From positions 4,712,001-4,776,000 of the forward strand of contig AP026546.1 in the NCBI GenBank assembly GCA_026075535.2: a stretch of 64,000 nucleotides of DNA. The letters run 5' to 3'. The notes under the pieces are model-generated. The model worked only from the letters and a program-made list of their open reading frames with translations, had not been told where the DNA came from and searched no databases. The position numbers and the translations under genes are program-made. Position 1 is the stretch's first letter; each line of letters starts with the position of its first letter. Source of the stretch: Tricholoma matsutake (taxonomy: Eukaryota; Basidiomycota; Agaricomycetes; Agaricales; Tricholomataceae). This document shows positions 23,621 to 34,831 of this stretch, one piece after another.

Positions 23621-25052
23621 TCAAACCGATCCAACAGGATCAGTACGCTTCCAATTTAAACGTCGCCTGAAGAAAAGTGCAACCCATGTCAAAGCGAGTA
23701 GAACAGGAACCTCCACGAGAGGCCCAATAGTTGCTGCAAGCGCTTGGTCCGAACCAACGCCATATACGGCGATTGCGATTGCTATCGCCAACTCCTGATG
23801 GGAGGGATTATTCGACCTTAAATGATTGAAAAGGAAAGTACTGACGAAATTGTTACTCCCAGCGGTGAACGCCTGCACTACCGCCATCTCATACCCAAAA
23901 ATTTCTTTCTGGCCGGACTCCCTACGACTTAGGTAGTACACCCCAGCAAAAGTGGATGTCCACATGATCACGAAATAGAGGATCATGGGCACGAAGACGC
24001 GGAAGACCGGTCCCAGATTGTGGATTATGTGATGGCCTTGGTAGGCGAACATGACTAATATGGTGTAGAGAAGGCCCAATAGCGCGATTGGTGAAAAGTA
24101 AGGAAGAAACCGCGTCGTCAGAAATTTTTTGCTCGTAAAATACCACACTGTATACCGAGTGACGATGCCAGCAGTAAGCGGTATGCCGAGATACTAAAGA
24201 ATATGATGTTAGTTTATTTTAGATACACGCCATGAAGGGCGAGAGGTGGCGTACGATGAGTACCGAAATAGCGACATCTTTGTATGAGACATGAATGTCG
24301 ACGTGGTTTTCTCCGCCAATCTTGTTTATGAATAACAGAGCGTAGGGCGAGTAGAGAACGATTTGCAGCACCGAGTTGATAACGACAAGGATAGCACAGT
24401 ATTCAGAGTTGCCTTTCGCTAGTTGATTCCAGACGACCACCATTGCTATGCATCGAGCAAGACCGACCATAATAACGCCTGTTCTATAGGTCGGCAGATC
24501 AGGTAACGTTGCCCATGCCAGACCTACCATTACGAGTGGACCGACTATCCAATTGAGAAATAGGGAAATTCCAATTTGGATCCAAATTCGTGGAGACGAA
24601 AATAATGTTGGCAATGATTCGTATCGAATTTTGGTTAGGATGGGCCACATCATGATCATAAGCCCAATGGCAATCGCTGATTTCCCGGGGTCAAATGGAA
24701 TGATAAAGGTAACGACGCGTTTATACGTACGTACGGAAACACTGTTGAAACGGACAGTGTCGAAAGCTTGTTGAACATGTGGGGTGAATTCTCCAATTAG
24801 TACTCCGATTATCATGGCCAAGATGATGAGTGGCGAAAGCAATCGGTCGAAGATCGACAATCGTTTGAAAAGCTCTAAGAAATACCGGGATGTTCGCATT
24901 GGCCCCAGCGATAAGCACACGATCATACCTTGTGGGACAACCCCTTCCTGCGCCTGTTGAGGGCGGGATTCTCGCGCTGCATCTGAAGAGGGAGGATGCC
25001 AACCTTCTGTCAGCGCTTTGTGATGGTCAAGGGGGTTTTGGCTACTAGCCAT
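23621..25052 (-). CDS. ACR3: Arsenite efflux permease, ACR3 family
   Basis: Plasma-membrane secondary transporter that exports arsenite (and possibly antimonite). Four exons: 25052-24929, 24874-24731, 24676-24255, 24193-23621. The introns (54, 54 and 61 nt) all have GT...AG ends; the joined product is 420 residues, close to yeast Acr3p. Family features: LSPLIILAMIIGVLIGEF (TM1), VSVPIAIGLMIMMWPILTK formed exactly across the second splice, GLARCIAMVVVWNQLAKG with the conserved TM4 cysteine, EYCAILVVINSVLQ, YLGIPLTAGIVTRY formed across the third splice, and SDQALAATIGPLVEVPVLLAL near the C-terminus. About ten hydrophobic segments are visible. The N-terminal 40 residues are polar and variable. 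No stops or frame breaks. In this window it is a lone gene with no adjacent arsenate reductase or regulator. Confidence 0.95.
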
Positions 25053-25400
25053 TCGTCACTGAACTATCTTGGATGTGTAGAACTAGAAGAGAAATTTGAG
25101 CGAGCTTTTATGGAGGATCTGGAGGAGATTGGATGCGTCATACTGAATAGACCAGAATGGTAAATGGTGGCGAGAAAAGGGTCATTCGAACACTCTGATT
25201 GGCTGTTTAGCCCGGATGGATTTAGTAAGATGATTTGCTTTATGGCGCTCAGAGAAATCTAACCCCGTACAGGACGAAGTGAGCGCGAGAAAAATTAACC
25301 CCTTTAGGTTAAAAATCGGCGTTTTCATGATCCGGGGGTGATGAAGTAATATGTTAGCTGCCCGGCTGACTTCCTCTTTCGTGCTCGCGCCAAAACGATA
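25053..25400. other. ACR3 upstream region
   Basis: Presumed promoter of ACR3. No obvious TATA box or regulator site can be named with confidence. After about 25400 the sequence changes to AT-rich repeat-derived DNA. Confidence 0.4.
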
Positions 25401-25419
25401 CACTCTTCATGTCCACCAA

Positions 25420-26220
25420 TAGTCAGCCTACTACAGTTATTACATAGGAACCCTATAATAATAATCATAGTCACTCATAACTTTGCCCATCCCAGTGTTC
25501 TCGATCCCCTGCTCAGACCACATTCACTGTTATACAACAACCCTCCCATAGTCGGTTGCGATTTCATGATCCCCAGAGGTTGCAGTCTCCAATTATTATT
25601 GTACAGCAACCCTATGGTGGATCACAAGTTCACAAACCCCACTATTCACAATCTCTAGTCATTATATAGCAGTAACTTCACAGTACACCAGCACACAAAC
25701 ACCATCATTCTCCAGTTGTTATACATCAATCCCATAATGGATCAGAAGTGTATGAATGCCAATGTTCCAGATCTCCAGTGCTTGTCCAGCAATCATATGA
25801 TGGGTCATATTACATTCCCAGTCTCCTCCTGTTCATGTACAGACTTCCACTTACCATGACATGCCCAGGCAGAGCCACCCTGCACCAACAGGCTGCAGAA
25901 CTACATCTCCAGCTATGCAAAATTATGTAGCTCAGGATGCTTCTTATATCTTCCCTGAAAATTCATCGTTCTCCAGAGGATGGGAGCAATACTACCAACC
26001 AGAAGGAGTGGGTTATGATTGGGTACAACCAACTGGCAGGAGGTCCCAGAGGTCATGGGCACAGTTATGACCACCATGAGTTAGGAGAAGGGGGGCCAGT
26101 GTACACCACTCTAGATCCATTCTGGCCCTCTCTTGCCTCCAGCATCCATTCTCAACATCATTATGACCTTGATATCAGTCCACATTACCCTCCAAGTCAT
26201 GGAGTCTATTTGATTTAACA
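25420..26220 (+). pseudogene. Decayed Gln/Pro/Tyr-rich repeat coding region
   Basis: Imperfect repeats around the phrase CAGTCTCCA...GTTATACAGCAACCCTAT...GGATCAC recur every 70-110 bp from about 25430 to 25830. They encode degenerate copies of SPVIVQQPYDGS. It continues into 25861-26070 (ENSSFSRGWEQYYQPEGVGYDW). Stops and frame shifts interrupt it. I do not recognise a family; a low-complexity, possibly transposon-associated protein is likely. Confidence 0.3.
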
Positions 26221-27245
26221 TGTCACTGCATGGAAAACTATGTTGGTTGACAACTTAAAACTATTCTGGGTATTCTTCTTTGATACATTGCCCCACCAAA
26301 TCTATCTGTACTTTCTCTTCTGTTTACCCACCTTTTATTTCTCTCAGGTGGTGCATATCTTTGAGGAAGCTGATATGACCATAGAAGAAATTAAAGGCAT
26401 GGCTTTTTCTACATTATGGAACCAAATGCTATTGCACCTGACCAGGACAATTCCAGCTCTTACTTAATTTGAGGCTAAAAAACACTTGGGAGGCATTCAT
26501 TGATTCATTGCTCAGGGAATGGAAGACCCTCAATATTGTGTCTGTGTTTGTAAGGGGGCGCTGTATGGGCAGCAGTCACATGTCATTATGTAATGTAGCT
26601 GGGGAATGCTGGGATACATATAGCCAGCTTTGGCTATCCAGCTTCCCCAAGTCTTATTATATCTCATATACATGAAATACACATTGGTCATATTCATCAT
26701 GTGAGGTCTTAAGCACCCCTATCACACTCATAACAGTGTTATTGTTGTTTTTTAGTGTGTCACACTGCCCTATGTCCTTAATCTGCTCTCTCATGAATCT
26801 TCTCTATGGTTGCATGTATATCATTTTTGACTTATTACTTCAAACTACATAGTTGTGACAGTGTGACCTCAGAACTTACCAATTCATTATGATTTTTTTG
26901 TAGTTCTTACATGCTGTGTTGAAGTCCAATACAAGCATGGAAATCTATTGACTGAGCTCTGTGTGGTCCCACTGCAAGTTATTTTTATATTGGAAGCATG
27001 AGAAAGGCATACAAGGCTGCAGAATGGGCAACAGTATGTACTTATTTCTTGAACAGTATATGTTACAGAGATGGAACTTTGGTTTTATTTTTATGTTCTG
27101 GTTAAACTAGGAGGCTCAGAAAACAAAAACCCTCATTTGGTGGAGTGAATAATTTCTCCTTGCAATGCCAGCAATAGTAGTAGTCAAAGTGGGGTGATTA
27201 TCCATTGATTATTCACATGATGTTTGGGACACAGATAATTGCAGA
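26221..27245. other. No supportable gene
   Basis: AT-rich sequence with short ORFs only (for example 26240-26467, 26469-26675 plus). No recognised domain, terminal repeat or RNA. Confidence 0.5.
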
Positions 27246-27905
27246 TAGTGTTTATAGGTCTGGTTGGATGGACTGAAAAAATGACCACAACCCAACCAAA
27301 CCCAACTGAATGCAGCTGGACCATTGGTTGCAGTTGCCCTCTTTTGAGGTCGGTTGGGTTGCCAGTTGCCTTACTTCAAAAATATTTGAAAACCATTACA
27401 TAACCAGTTGCAATCAGTTGCAACTGGTCCTGTACAGTATATATAATATACTACATATGTACCTATACTTACATAGATAGTAAGAAAAAATAACTAATGA
27501 AAGTACTGATTACTACTATTTATACTATATTTACATGTGGTGGGACAAGCCCAGAGGAAAAGTAGTCATTTGGTGGTGCTTATATACCCTGTGGCCATGC
27601 ACAGACCATGTGGTCTTGTTTGTGGTTCAAAAAAATAAAGTGGCACCATTTGTGAGATGACTCCCATGACAACAGATAACCACTCCATGCTGCCCATCCT
27701 TTCTCACTGCCAATGACCCCCACACCATCCACACTCATCACCAACAACACCCACACTGCTGCTGCCCCAGGTTACTGCCTATGAACAAACACAAGGCAGG
27801 GGGCCCAAACAATGCTAGTCATTGTTTGGGCCCTGGAGTAAGCCTTTTATACCTTTCTTTTTCTTTTACTAACCACTTTTTTTTTTTTAGTTTCCATCTT
27901 TTTAT
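27246..27905. mobile_element. Partial hAT-type element, left end only
   Basis: TAGTGTTTATAGGTCTGGTTGG at 27246 resembles the left end of the element at 37356 (TAGTGTTTGAAAGTCTGGTC). It is followed by the same kind of GGTTG/CAACC short repeats. It also contains a 14-bp perfect palindrome at 27801-27833. No right end with the matching 8-bp flank ATTGCAGA was found before copia-B, so it is probably truncated. Confidence 0.45.
27801..27833. repeat. 14-bp perfect inverted repeat
   Basis: GGGCCCAAACAATG, loop CTAGT, then the exact reverse complement. The hairpin would be stable. It lies in the partial hAT-type element; a related half-site (CGTTTGGGCCC) is at 7198-7208. Confidence 0.9.
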
Positions 27906-27912
27906 AACAACA

Positions 27913-29075
27913 TCACCCACCCATGCCCCAAGCTGCCACTGTGAGCCTCTGCTTGCAGGGTGGCAACAGGTACTTTTCCTCGATGGCAACAGCAACAGCA
28001 GCCAGGAACTGCTGCTGCTCCCATGTCACAGCATTTTCCCTTGTTCCATCTTCACATCCTTCAGGTTGTCGCATATAGATAGTCTCTTGTAAAGTGCCAT
28101 TTGGGTATGCACCCTTGATGTCCATTTGATGTAACCTGAGTTCTGTCTCAGGTACAAGAGCTAGGATTGCGCATAACATGTCCATTCTGACAACCAGCAA
28201 AATGTTTCCATATAATTGTATCCAGGTCTTTGAGCACATCCTTTTGACACTAGTCTTGCTCAATTAGGGATTTGCACAGGTTTTGTGTACCCATACAGGT
28301 TACAGGTATGGGTGTGGGTATGGGTATGGGTCACAATAGTCCTATCCATGAGCTACAAAATGCACTAAAAATCAAGCAAAACAGTCATAGTGCCTTTTGT
28401 AGCTAAGACCCACAGGTTTATGGGTAAAACATGCCACAGGTATGGGTATGGGTACAGTACAAAATACCTGCAGGTTACCCATGCAGATCCCTATGCTCAA
28501 TACCTGATGACCTCCCCTTCCTTGTTCCATTTTTTAATAAAGACCCATTTGTTAATGATTGATACTGCATCAGGAGGTTTCTGGACAAGTATCCAAGTCC
28601 CCTTCTCCATCAATAAATCCAATTCAACTTTCATGGCCTTTTGCCACTCAGGTCAATTGGGGGAGTTTTGAGCATCCTTGAGACTCGTAAGTTGGTCACC
28701 AGCAATAATAGCATAGACTTCTTCCATTGATAGGGAGGTATCTCTTCTTCCTCATCTAAAGAAGGATCATGAAGGTGTTTATAATCAATACAAATTCCAT
28801 GCAGTTCATTAATGTCAATATCTCCCTCATTCAATTTTCACTTCCTTTTGGGTTCAAGTTTCTGAGTTCAGTGGCACATCATTGCCAACAAATGTTTGAT
28901 GGACATGTGACCCACCAACATTTGGAAAGGTAAGATGTGTCTGTTGAATAGTCATCTTCATCTTGTATAAATGGTTGCCAATTTTATTGCCTTGTGCTAT
29001 TGGTTTTCCATCTGCAGTGATGAGAGTAATTTGTCCTTTTCCACCCATATAACATCCTCCTGCCACATCCCATCA
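27913..29075 (-). pseudogene. copia remnant (copia-B): pre-integrase and RT pieces
   Basis: Minus strand: the gag-pre-integrase segment (YMGGKGQITLITADGKPIAQG) is at 28854-29066. The RT start (WQKAMKVELDLLMEKGTWILV, INKWVFIKKWNKEGEV) is at about 28495-28645. After the nested MITE, RT continues at 27980-28256 (VSKGCAQRPGYNYMETF, LRLHQMDIKGAYPNGTL). Protease and most of the integrase are missing, with an internal deletion. The remaining RT palm and RNase H are absent. Non-functional. Confidence 0.85.
28265..28493. mobile_element. hAT-type MITE, 229 bp, in copia-B RT
   Basis: Perfect 8-bp duplication TGCTCAAT (28257-28264 and 28494-28501). Ends TAGGGATTTGCA (left) and TAGGGATCTGCA (right, opposite strand). 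Interior GGGTATGGGTATGGGT runs. Removing it and one duplication copy reconnects the RT reading frame of copia-B. Confidence 0.95.
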
Positions 29076-29159
29076 CCCCAATGAAATCAAATTATTTTGT
29101 GTTCTGGGCACATGTAGAATGTTTTCCCATACTCAAACTATGCTAGGCTTGAGGGGGAG

Positions 29160-29327
29160 TGTTGGGATCAGGCAATCCTAGTTATAGTTCTATTCATAGA
29201 ACACAGTCTATTTATAGATTGTAACACCTGTAGGCTGTAGTATAGGAGAATGAGAGATGTCTGACTCTGTGCTTTACACCCACTATCTCAATCTTAAGAA
29301 CTCTCTCTCAAACACATAATCCCTATA
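29160..29327 (+). repeat. copia LTR with PPT upstream and PBS downstream
   Basis: Starts TGTTGGGATCAGG directly after the purine tract TTGAGGGGGAG (29149-29159). It ends at 29327 directly before GGTTATGGGCCC (29328-29339), the same primer site as in copia-C. An LTR flanked on one side by a PPT and on the other by a PBS is what a head-to-tail junction or one-LTR circle would give. It does not end in CA, and the internal regions on both sides are very short, so the unit is heavily truncated. Confidence 0.6.
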
Positions 29328-29339
29328 GGTTATGGGCCC
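29328..29339 (+). promoter_or_regulatory. Primer binding site, initiator-tRNA(Met) half-tRNA type
   Basis: GGTTATGGGCCC is the reverse complement of the anticodon stem-loop of eukaryotic initiator tRNA-Met (GGGCCCAUAACC). This is the copia-type primer, which uses an internal tRNA cut and not the 3' CCA end. Confidence 0.75.
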
Positions 29340-29478
29340 TGGCACTTCCATCAGATTACCTGAGCAGATTAAGACATGCCAGATTAAGGGGGTGTGGGGG
29401 TGTGTTGGATTATATAATCTGTCACTGCTTAATCAGTGCTTAACAGACCATAGTTTGCACACACACATAGGGATCAGC

Positions 29479-29855
29479 TATAAGGGCAACCTCAGCCTCT
29501 AGCAAAGGGAAATCCAAAGAGAAAACTCTGAGGACCCCTTTGCCAATGCCCAGTATATGTGAAGACTGCAAAAATCAAATAATAATCTAAAAATAGAAAA
29601 GGCAGAGATAGGCAGAGATAGGCCACCAAATGACATCATACCAAGGGGTAGATGTCAGAAGGGGTGTTCCACCTCTAAATATAAAACTGTCAACATGCAC
29701 AAATGTGATGGAAAGGGAAATTAGTGATAAAATAAGGAAAAATCATAGAAAATGAAGAATAGAAGGAAAAGAAGCGAGGAAAAATATAGGACAAACATAA
29801 AAAATAGGAGAAACACACAGGGTGCCCCCCCCAAGTCCCCCCTAGTCCCCTTACA
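29479..29855 (-). repeat. gypsy-C 3' LTR
   Basis: 377 bp. Closely matches 35828-36258, except that the partner has an extra segment of about 55 bp flanked by a duplicated AGCAAAGGGAAATCCAAAG. The minus-strand purine tract (CTTAGAGAGGGGGTGA) abuts it at 29856-29871. Confidence 0.88.
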
Positions 29856-31180
29856 TCACCCCCTCTCTAAGATGCATCGCCCTGATGCATTCAAAATCAC
29901 ATACAACCAAAGTCAGTGACTTGAATGCAATGCGGTGCAGCAGTGTGCTGTCGATGGAATTCCTTGACTAACTGAGGGGCATTCACATTGAATTCTTTGA
30001 CCCATGAGTTCTCCTCATACCCATAACCCTTCCAGTGCACCAAATACTGGAGTTTTCCTCAGCGCAACAGGCTGTCCAAGATCGACTTGACTTTGTACTG
30101 GGGTTCTCCCTCGATCACTGTAGGTGGTGGTGGTGGATGTGAATGGTGTCTTGGGAATGGATCTGGGGGAGCTGGAAGGAGTTTGATGACATGGAAGACT
30201 GGGTGGAGTCTGGACATGGAGGCTGGGAGGCATAGATGATAGGCATGTGTTCCAACACACTTGACAATGGGGAAAGGCCCCAGGAAGCAATGAGTGAGTT
30301 TCTTGGATGGACGCATAGTGGAGATGTCACTGGAGTTAAGGTAAACTTGATCACCAACCTTGTAATGAGGGGTTGGAGAATGGCATTGGTTGTAAAAGTG
30401 CACCATGTCATCCTTTGCCTTCACTAAGGCTGCCTTTGCCTCCTCCAAGCTATCCCGCATGTGTTCTGTGAACTCATTCACTGTCTTGTTGTGTGAGGGA
30501 GTTTGGTGAGGTTCAAATCCCATGCATGGATGTTGTCCAGTGTCTAAGAGGAAAGGGGTCTGTTGAGTGGAAGCATGGACATGGTTGTTGTATCCAAACT
30601 TGGCCAAGGGGAGAAGATCATCCCAATTGTCCTGGCACTCATTGATGAAGATGCAGATGTACTGCTCCAGTTCCTGGTTAACTCACTCAGTCTGGCTGTC
30701 AGTTTGTGGGTGATAGGCAGTCAAAGCAAGGAGTTTGATCCCCAGAAGTCGGTACAGCTCCTGAGTAAACTCTGCCATGAACTGAGGGCCACAGTCAGAG
30801 AGGAAAGCACCAGGAAGTCCATGTAATCTCCACACATGGTGGAGATAGAGTCAGGTGGCACCCAGGGTGCTGACAGTGGGAATGAAGTGAGTGTGTTTTC
30901 CCACTCAATCAACTGTGCACTGCATCAAACCCATTTGACTCTGGCAACTCCACCACAAAGTCAACACTGATAACATCCCAACAACTCTCTGGAACAGGAA
31001 GAGGGTGTGGCTCACCAATGGGTTTGCGATGAGGAATCTTGGTGCATAAGCAAAGGTCACAAGTACAACAATACTGACCAACGAGTCATGTCATTTGTGG
31101 CCACCAATAATTCTGTGAGGTGAGCTCCAAGGTCTTCCAGCATCCAGGATGACCAGCAATCTGTGAGTCATGGTGTTGGG

Positions 31181-32268
31181 TAAGGCATGACTTGGGTACA
31201 GGTAACACTGTGTGTTTCTGCTTATGGGTATGCTTGGGTATGGGTATGGGTTTGGATTTCCATACCCGGAGCAAAACTGTACCCATATCCACAGTGTTAC
31301 AGGTATCACGGTACTGGTCCAATGGTCACATGTTTTATCAAATGACTTTGTTGATCAACATCAACAACAACAACAATGGCTCAACGACAACGACAACTGC
31401 TACCAACATGCCCCCCTCATTCTAAATGTGAGTGGGGGGTGTTTTTTCTACTAGGCAACAACAATGACAACTACTACCAACATGCCCCCCTCATTCTAAA
31501 TGTGAGTGGGGGTGTTTTTTATACTAGACAACGACGACATGCCCCCCTCATTCTAAATGCAAGTGGGGGGTGTTTTTTCTACTAGGCAACAACAACAACA
31601 ACTACTACCAACATGCCCCCCTCATTCTAAATGCGAGTGGGGGGTGTTTTTTCTACTAGGCAACAATGATGACAACTACTACCAACATGCCCCCCTTGTT
31701 CTAAATGCAAGTGGGGGGTGTTTTTTCTACTAGACAATGACGACATGCCCCCCTCGTTCTAAATGTTAGTGGGGGGTGGTTTTTCTACTAGGCAACAATC
31801 ATAACAATGGCCCCCTCTCATCAACAATGGCCCCCTCTAGTCGACAATGGCCTCCTCTAGTTGACAATGGCTACGGCATCACCACTACCACCCCCTCTCA
31901 CTCGCAAATGTGAGTTGGGGGTGGTTCTTCATCTGTTTCTCTCACAATGGCTGCCAAGTCCCGACTACCACCCCCTCTCACTCACAAAAGCGAAGTGGGG
32001 GTGTTTCTTAGTTTGCTAACTCATGACGGCCGGTACATCACTGGTACCACCCCCCCTTGCTCACAATTGTGAGTTGGGGGTGGTTCTTCATTGTATTTAG
32101 ATATATTTAGAATTATAATAAATTATTAATGTCATACCCATGTGTTTTGACCAAAACCCCCCTGTACCAGCGGTAAAACCGCACCTGTAACCGTAATGGG
32201 TATGGTGTTCATGGGTATGGGTATGGGTACACAAAATTATACCTGGGGGTTAACTGAGTCACACCCTA
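31181..32268. mobile_element. hAT-type element with internal hairpin minisatellite
   Basis: 1,088 bp flanked by a perfect 8-bp duplication GTGTTGGG (31173-31180 and 32269-32276), inserted in gypsy-C integrase. Ends TAAGGCATGACT and, on the opposite strand, TAGGGTGTGACT; subterminal GGGTA runs at both sides. The interior is a minisatellite (31385-31800) followed by more diverged related units to 32090. No coding capacity. Confidence 0.9.
31385..31800. repeat. Minisatellite of hairpin units
   Basis: At least six units of 57-74 bp (CATGCCCCCC at about 31408, 31481, 31538, 31612, 31685 and 31744). Each unit has a C-run, TCATTCTAAATG, GTGAGTGGGGGG and then a T-run. The C-run pairs with the G-run to form a hairpin. 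Three further diverged units with CCACCCCCTCTCACTC...GAGTTGGGGGTGG lie between 31885 and 32090. Confidence 0.9.
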
Positions 32269-34831
32269 GTGTTGGGATGTGATGCACCGGTGAAGGTCTG
32301 GGTCATTGGAGACGTAGATGTGATCCCTGAAATACAACAAGTCCTCCTTTTCAGCCCACTCTGCCACATGCAAGGAAAGGGTGGATCCCTTCCTCAGTTC
32401 TTTAACAGCTTGGGCAACAACATCCTCATGTAAACTGTTATGGTTTGCATGACGAATGTTGCATAGGATGTCCTACTCCTCGCCCTGGGGTGTGATGCCT
32501 TCCAGTGCCTGAATGGTGAACAGGTCTGGCTGCAACAATGCAATGTTTTGATTGTCATCGCTGCCATCCCCATGGTCTGCACATTGGGAGAGGGCATTGG
32601 TCTTCCCCATGCTGCGACCTGGATGGTGGTGCAAGGAGAAGTAGAATTTGGATAGATACAGGGACCAACAAGCTTGACAACAGTTCAATTTCTTGGCTGT
32701 CATAAAGTACTCAAGATTCTTGTGATCCGTCCAAATTTCCACCTTGTGTTGGGCACCCTCAAGGAAGTGTCACCACTCCTCAAGCACACGCATTATCACC
32801 AACATCTCCTTGTCATGGATCTCATAGTTTTGCTCTACAGCACTAAGGCTTTTGGAGTAGAACACAACAGGATGCCACTTCTGGTCCTCCAGAGACTGCT
32901 GAGACAACACGGCACTGGTCACAAAGTCAGAACTGTCAGCTTCTACACAAAAAGGGTGCAAATTGTCAGCAAAGGTAAGAATGGGAGCAGAAGTGACCAT
33001 CTCCTTAAGCTTTTTGAATGCCTCCTGTTGTGCATTATCCCACCTTCATGCCTCCTTTCCTATCAAGTTGAACAGTGGTCATGCATGATGTGAGAAATCC
33101 TTGATAAAATGCCAATAGAAATTGATGAAGCCCAGGAAAGACTGCACCTCTTTCTTGTTTGTGGGCATCAGCCAAGTCATGACCCCATTCACCTTGATAG
33201 GATCTATCTCCACCTGACCCTCCAAGATAATCAGGCCAAGGTACTCAATCTTGGTCTTCTCAAACTCACACTTGTCCTGATGAAGGTAGAGTTTGTACCA
33301 TCGAAGTCATTCTAGGATGAGGTGCATGATGTGATGGTGCTCTTCAACCATGTGAGTGAAGATGAGGATGTCATCAAGATAGATACAAATGACGCCTTTG
33401 AGGATGAGGTCATGGAAGATGTTGTTCATCATGGTCTGAAAGGTGGCAGGACTATTAGTAAGGCCAAAGAACATGACGAGTGGTTCAAAAAGACCACAGT
33501 TGGTATGAAAGGCTGCCTTCCACTCATCTCCCTCCTTTATCCTCACATTATTGTAACCCCAATGGATGTCGAGCTTGGTGAAGTATCGGGCTCCACAGAG
33601 CTGGTTCACAAGTTTGGAGATGAGAGGTAATGGGTAGTGATTTTTGACCGTGATGTCATTGAGCCTTCTGTAGTCTTGAACTGGTTGAAGTGGGCCATCC
33701 TTCTTCTTGACAAAGAAAAAGGAAGAGGCCATGGGTGACTTCAATGGTCGAATACGTCCAGAGGCCAGGTGCTTGTCAATGAACTGGTCAAGCTTGTTCT
33801 TCAGGAGAGAGAGGATAGACCTTGCAGGATGAAGGGGTTGCACCAGGGGTGAGTGATCCCATGGCTTGCATGCAGGGAGAGAGTCAAACAATTCCTTGGA
33901 GAACACATCCCAAACTCATGGAGATGAGGAAGCAAGGAATCAGTAGAGGATTTAGCAGCATTGTTTTTGTGGAAGGCCTTGGTGAGGCATTGGGATATGT
34001 TCAATGTAGCACACACCTCATGGGATGGATGAATCACAGTGTAGAAGATCTGATCACCTTCCTCCACTTCCTCTGGCTCCTCATCATCATCATCCGAGTC
34101 CAGCATCAGATCAGGAACCCCTTCTAACTCCACTTCAGGTATAGGCAGGGGTCTGGCATGACACTTCTGAGTATGTCATATTGAGGCCCTTTGTCCACAA
34201 TGTTCTTGCCTGGCTTCCATGAAACAAGTGCGACAGTGGGATGGACACCAGCTCATTGTAACCTCCCTGGTACATCAGTTGACCTCTGGGTTATGGTCTC
34301 AAAGCCATGGATAGCCCAAAATCACCTTCTGCTTTCCTAATTGAGTGACAGAAAAAAGGGCACACTCACTATGATCTTTGTAATGGAGAACCAGGTCTAC
34401 AACCTCTTGGATGGCACCAGCTTTGTTTGGGGACCCATCCACATTATAAACAGGTATTGGACGTGAGGGTGAGTGAGTATTCAGGTGATGTTGTTGTGCA
34501 AGATGGGCATCGATGAAAAGACCAGTCGCACCAGAGGCCAGGAGTGCAGAGACACCGAGTATCTGTCCAGTGTCGGTAGTCTGTAGTTTGATTGCTAGGT
34601 TCAAGGAATGTGTAGAGGGAGTGGATGCAACAGTATATTTGTGTGGTAGTTTGTGCTCCCATGATTTAATTTTGGGGTGTGGAGCAGAGGGAGAGATGGG
34701 AAGAGCAGGTATGTCTTTAGCTAACTTCGAAGGATCAGAGAGGGGAACAGTCATGGAAATAGATTCATTCTCTGGGGATTCAACTGACAAAACTTCAAAG
34801 TGGTTATGGACAGGCAGTGAGGACATACGAT

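Noticed and set aside
31385..31800. Regular repeats with spacers, CRISPR-like appearance
   Set aside because: The organism is eukaryotic by its introns; the spacing regions are themselves repeats, not unique spacers, and no cas-like genes are present.
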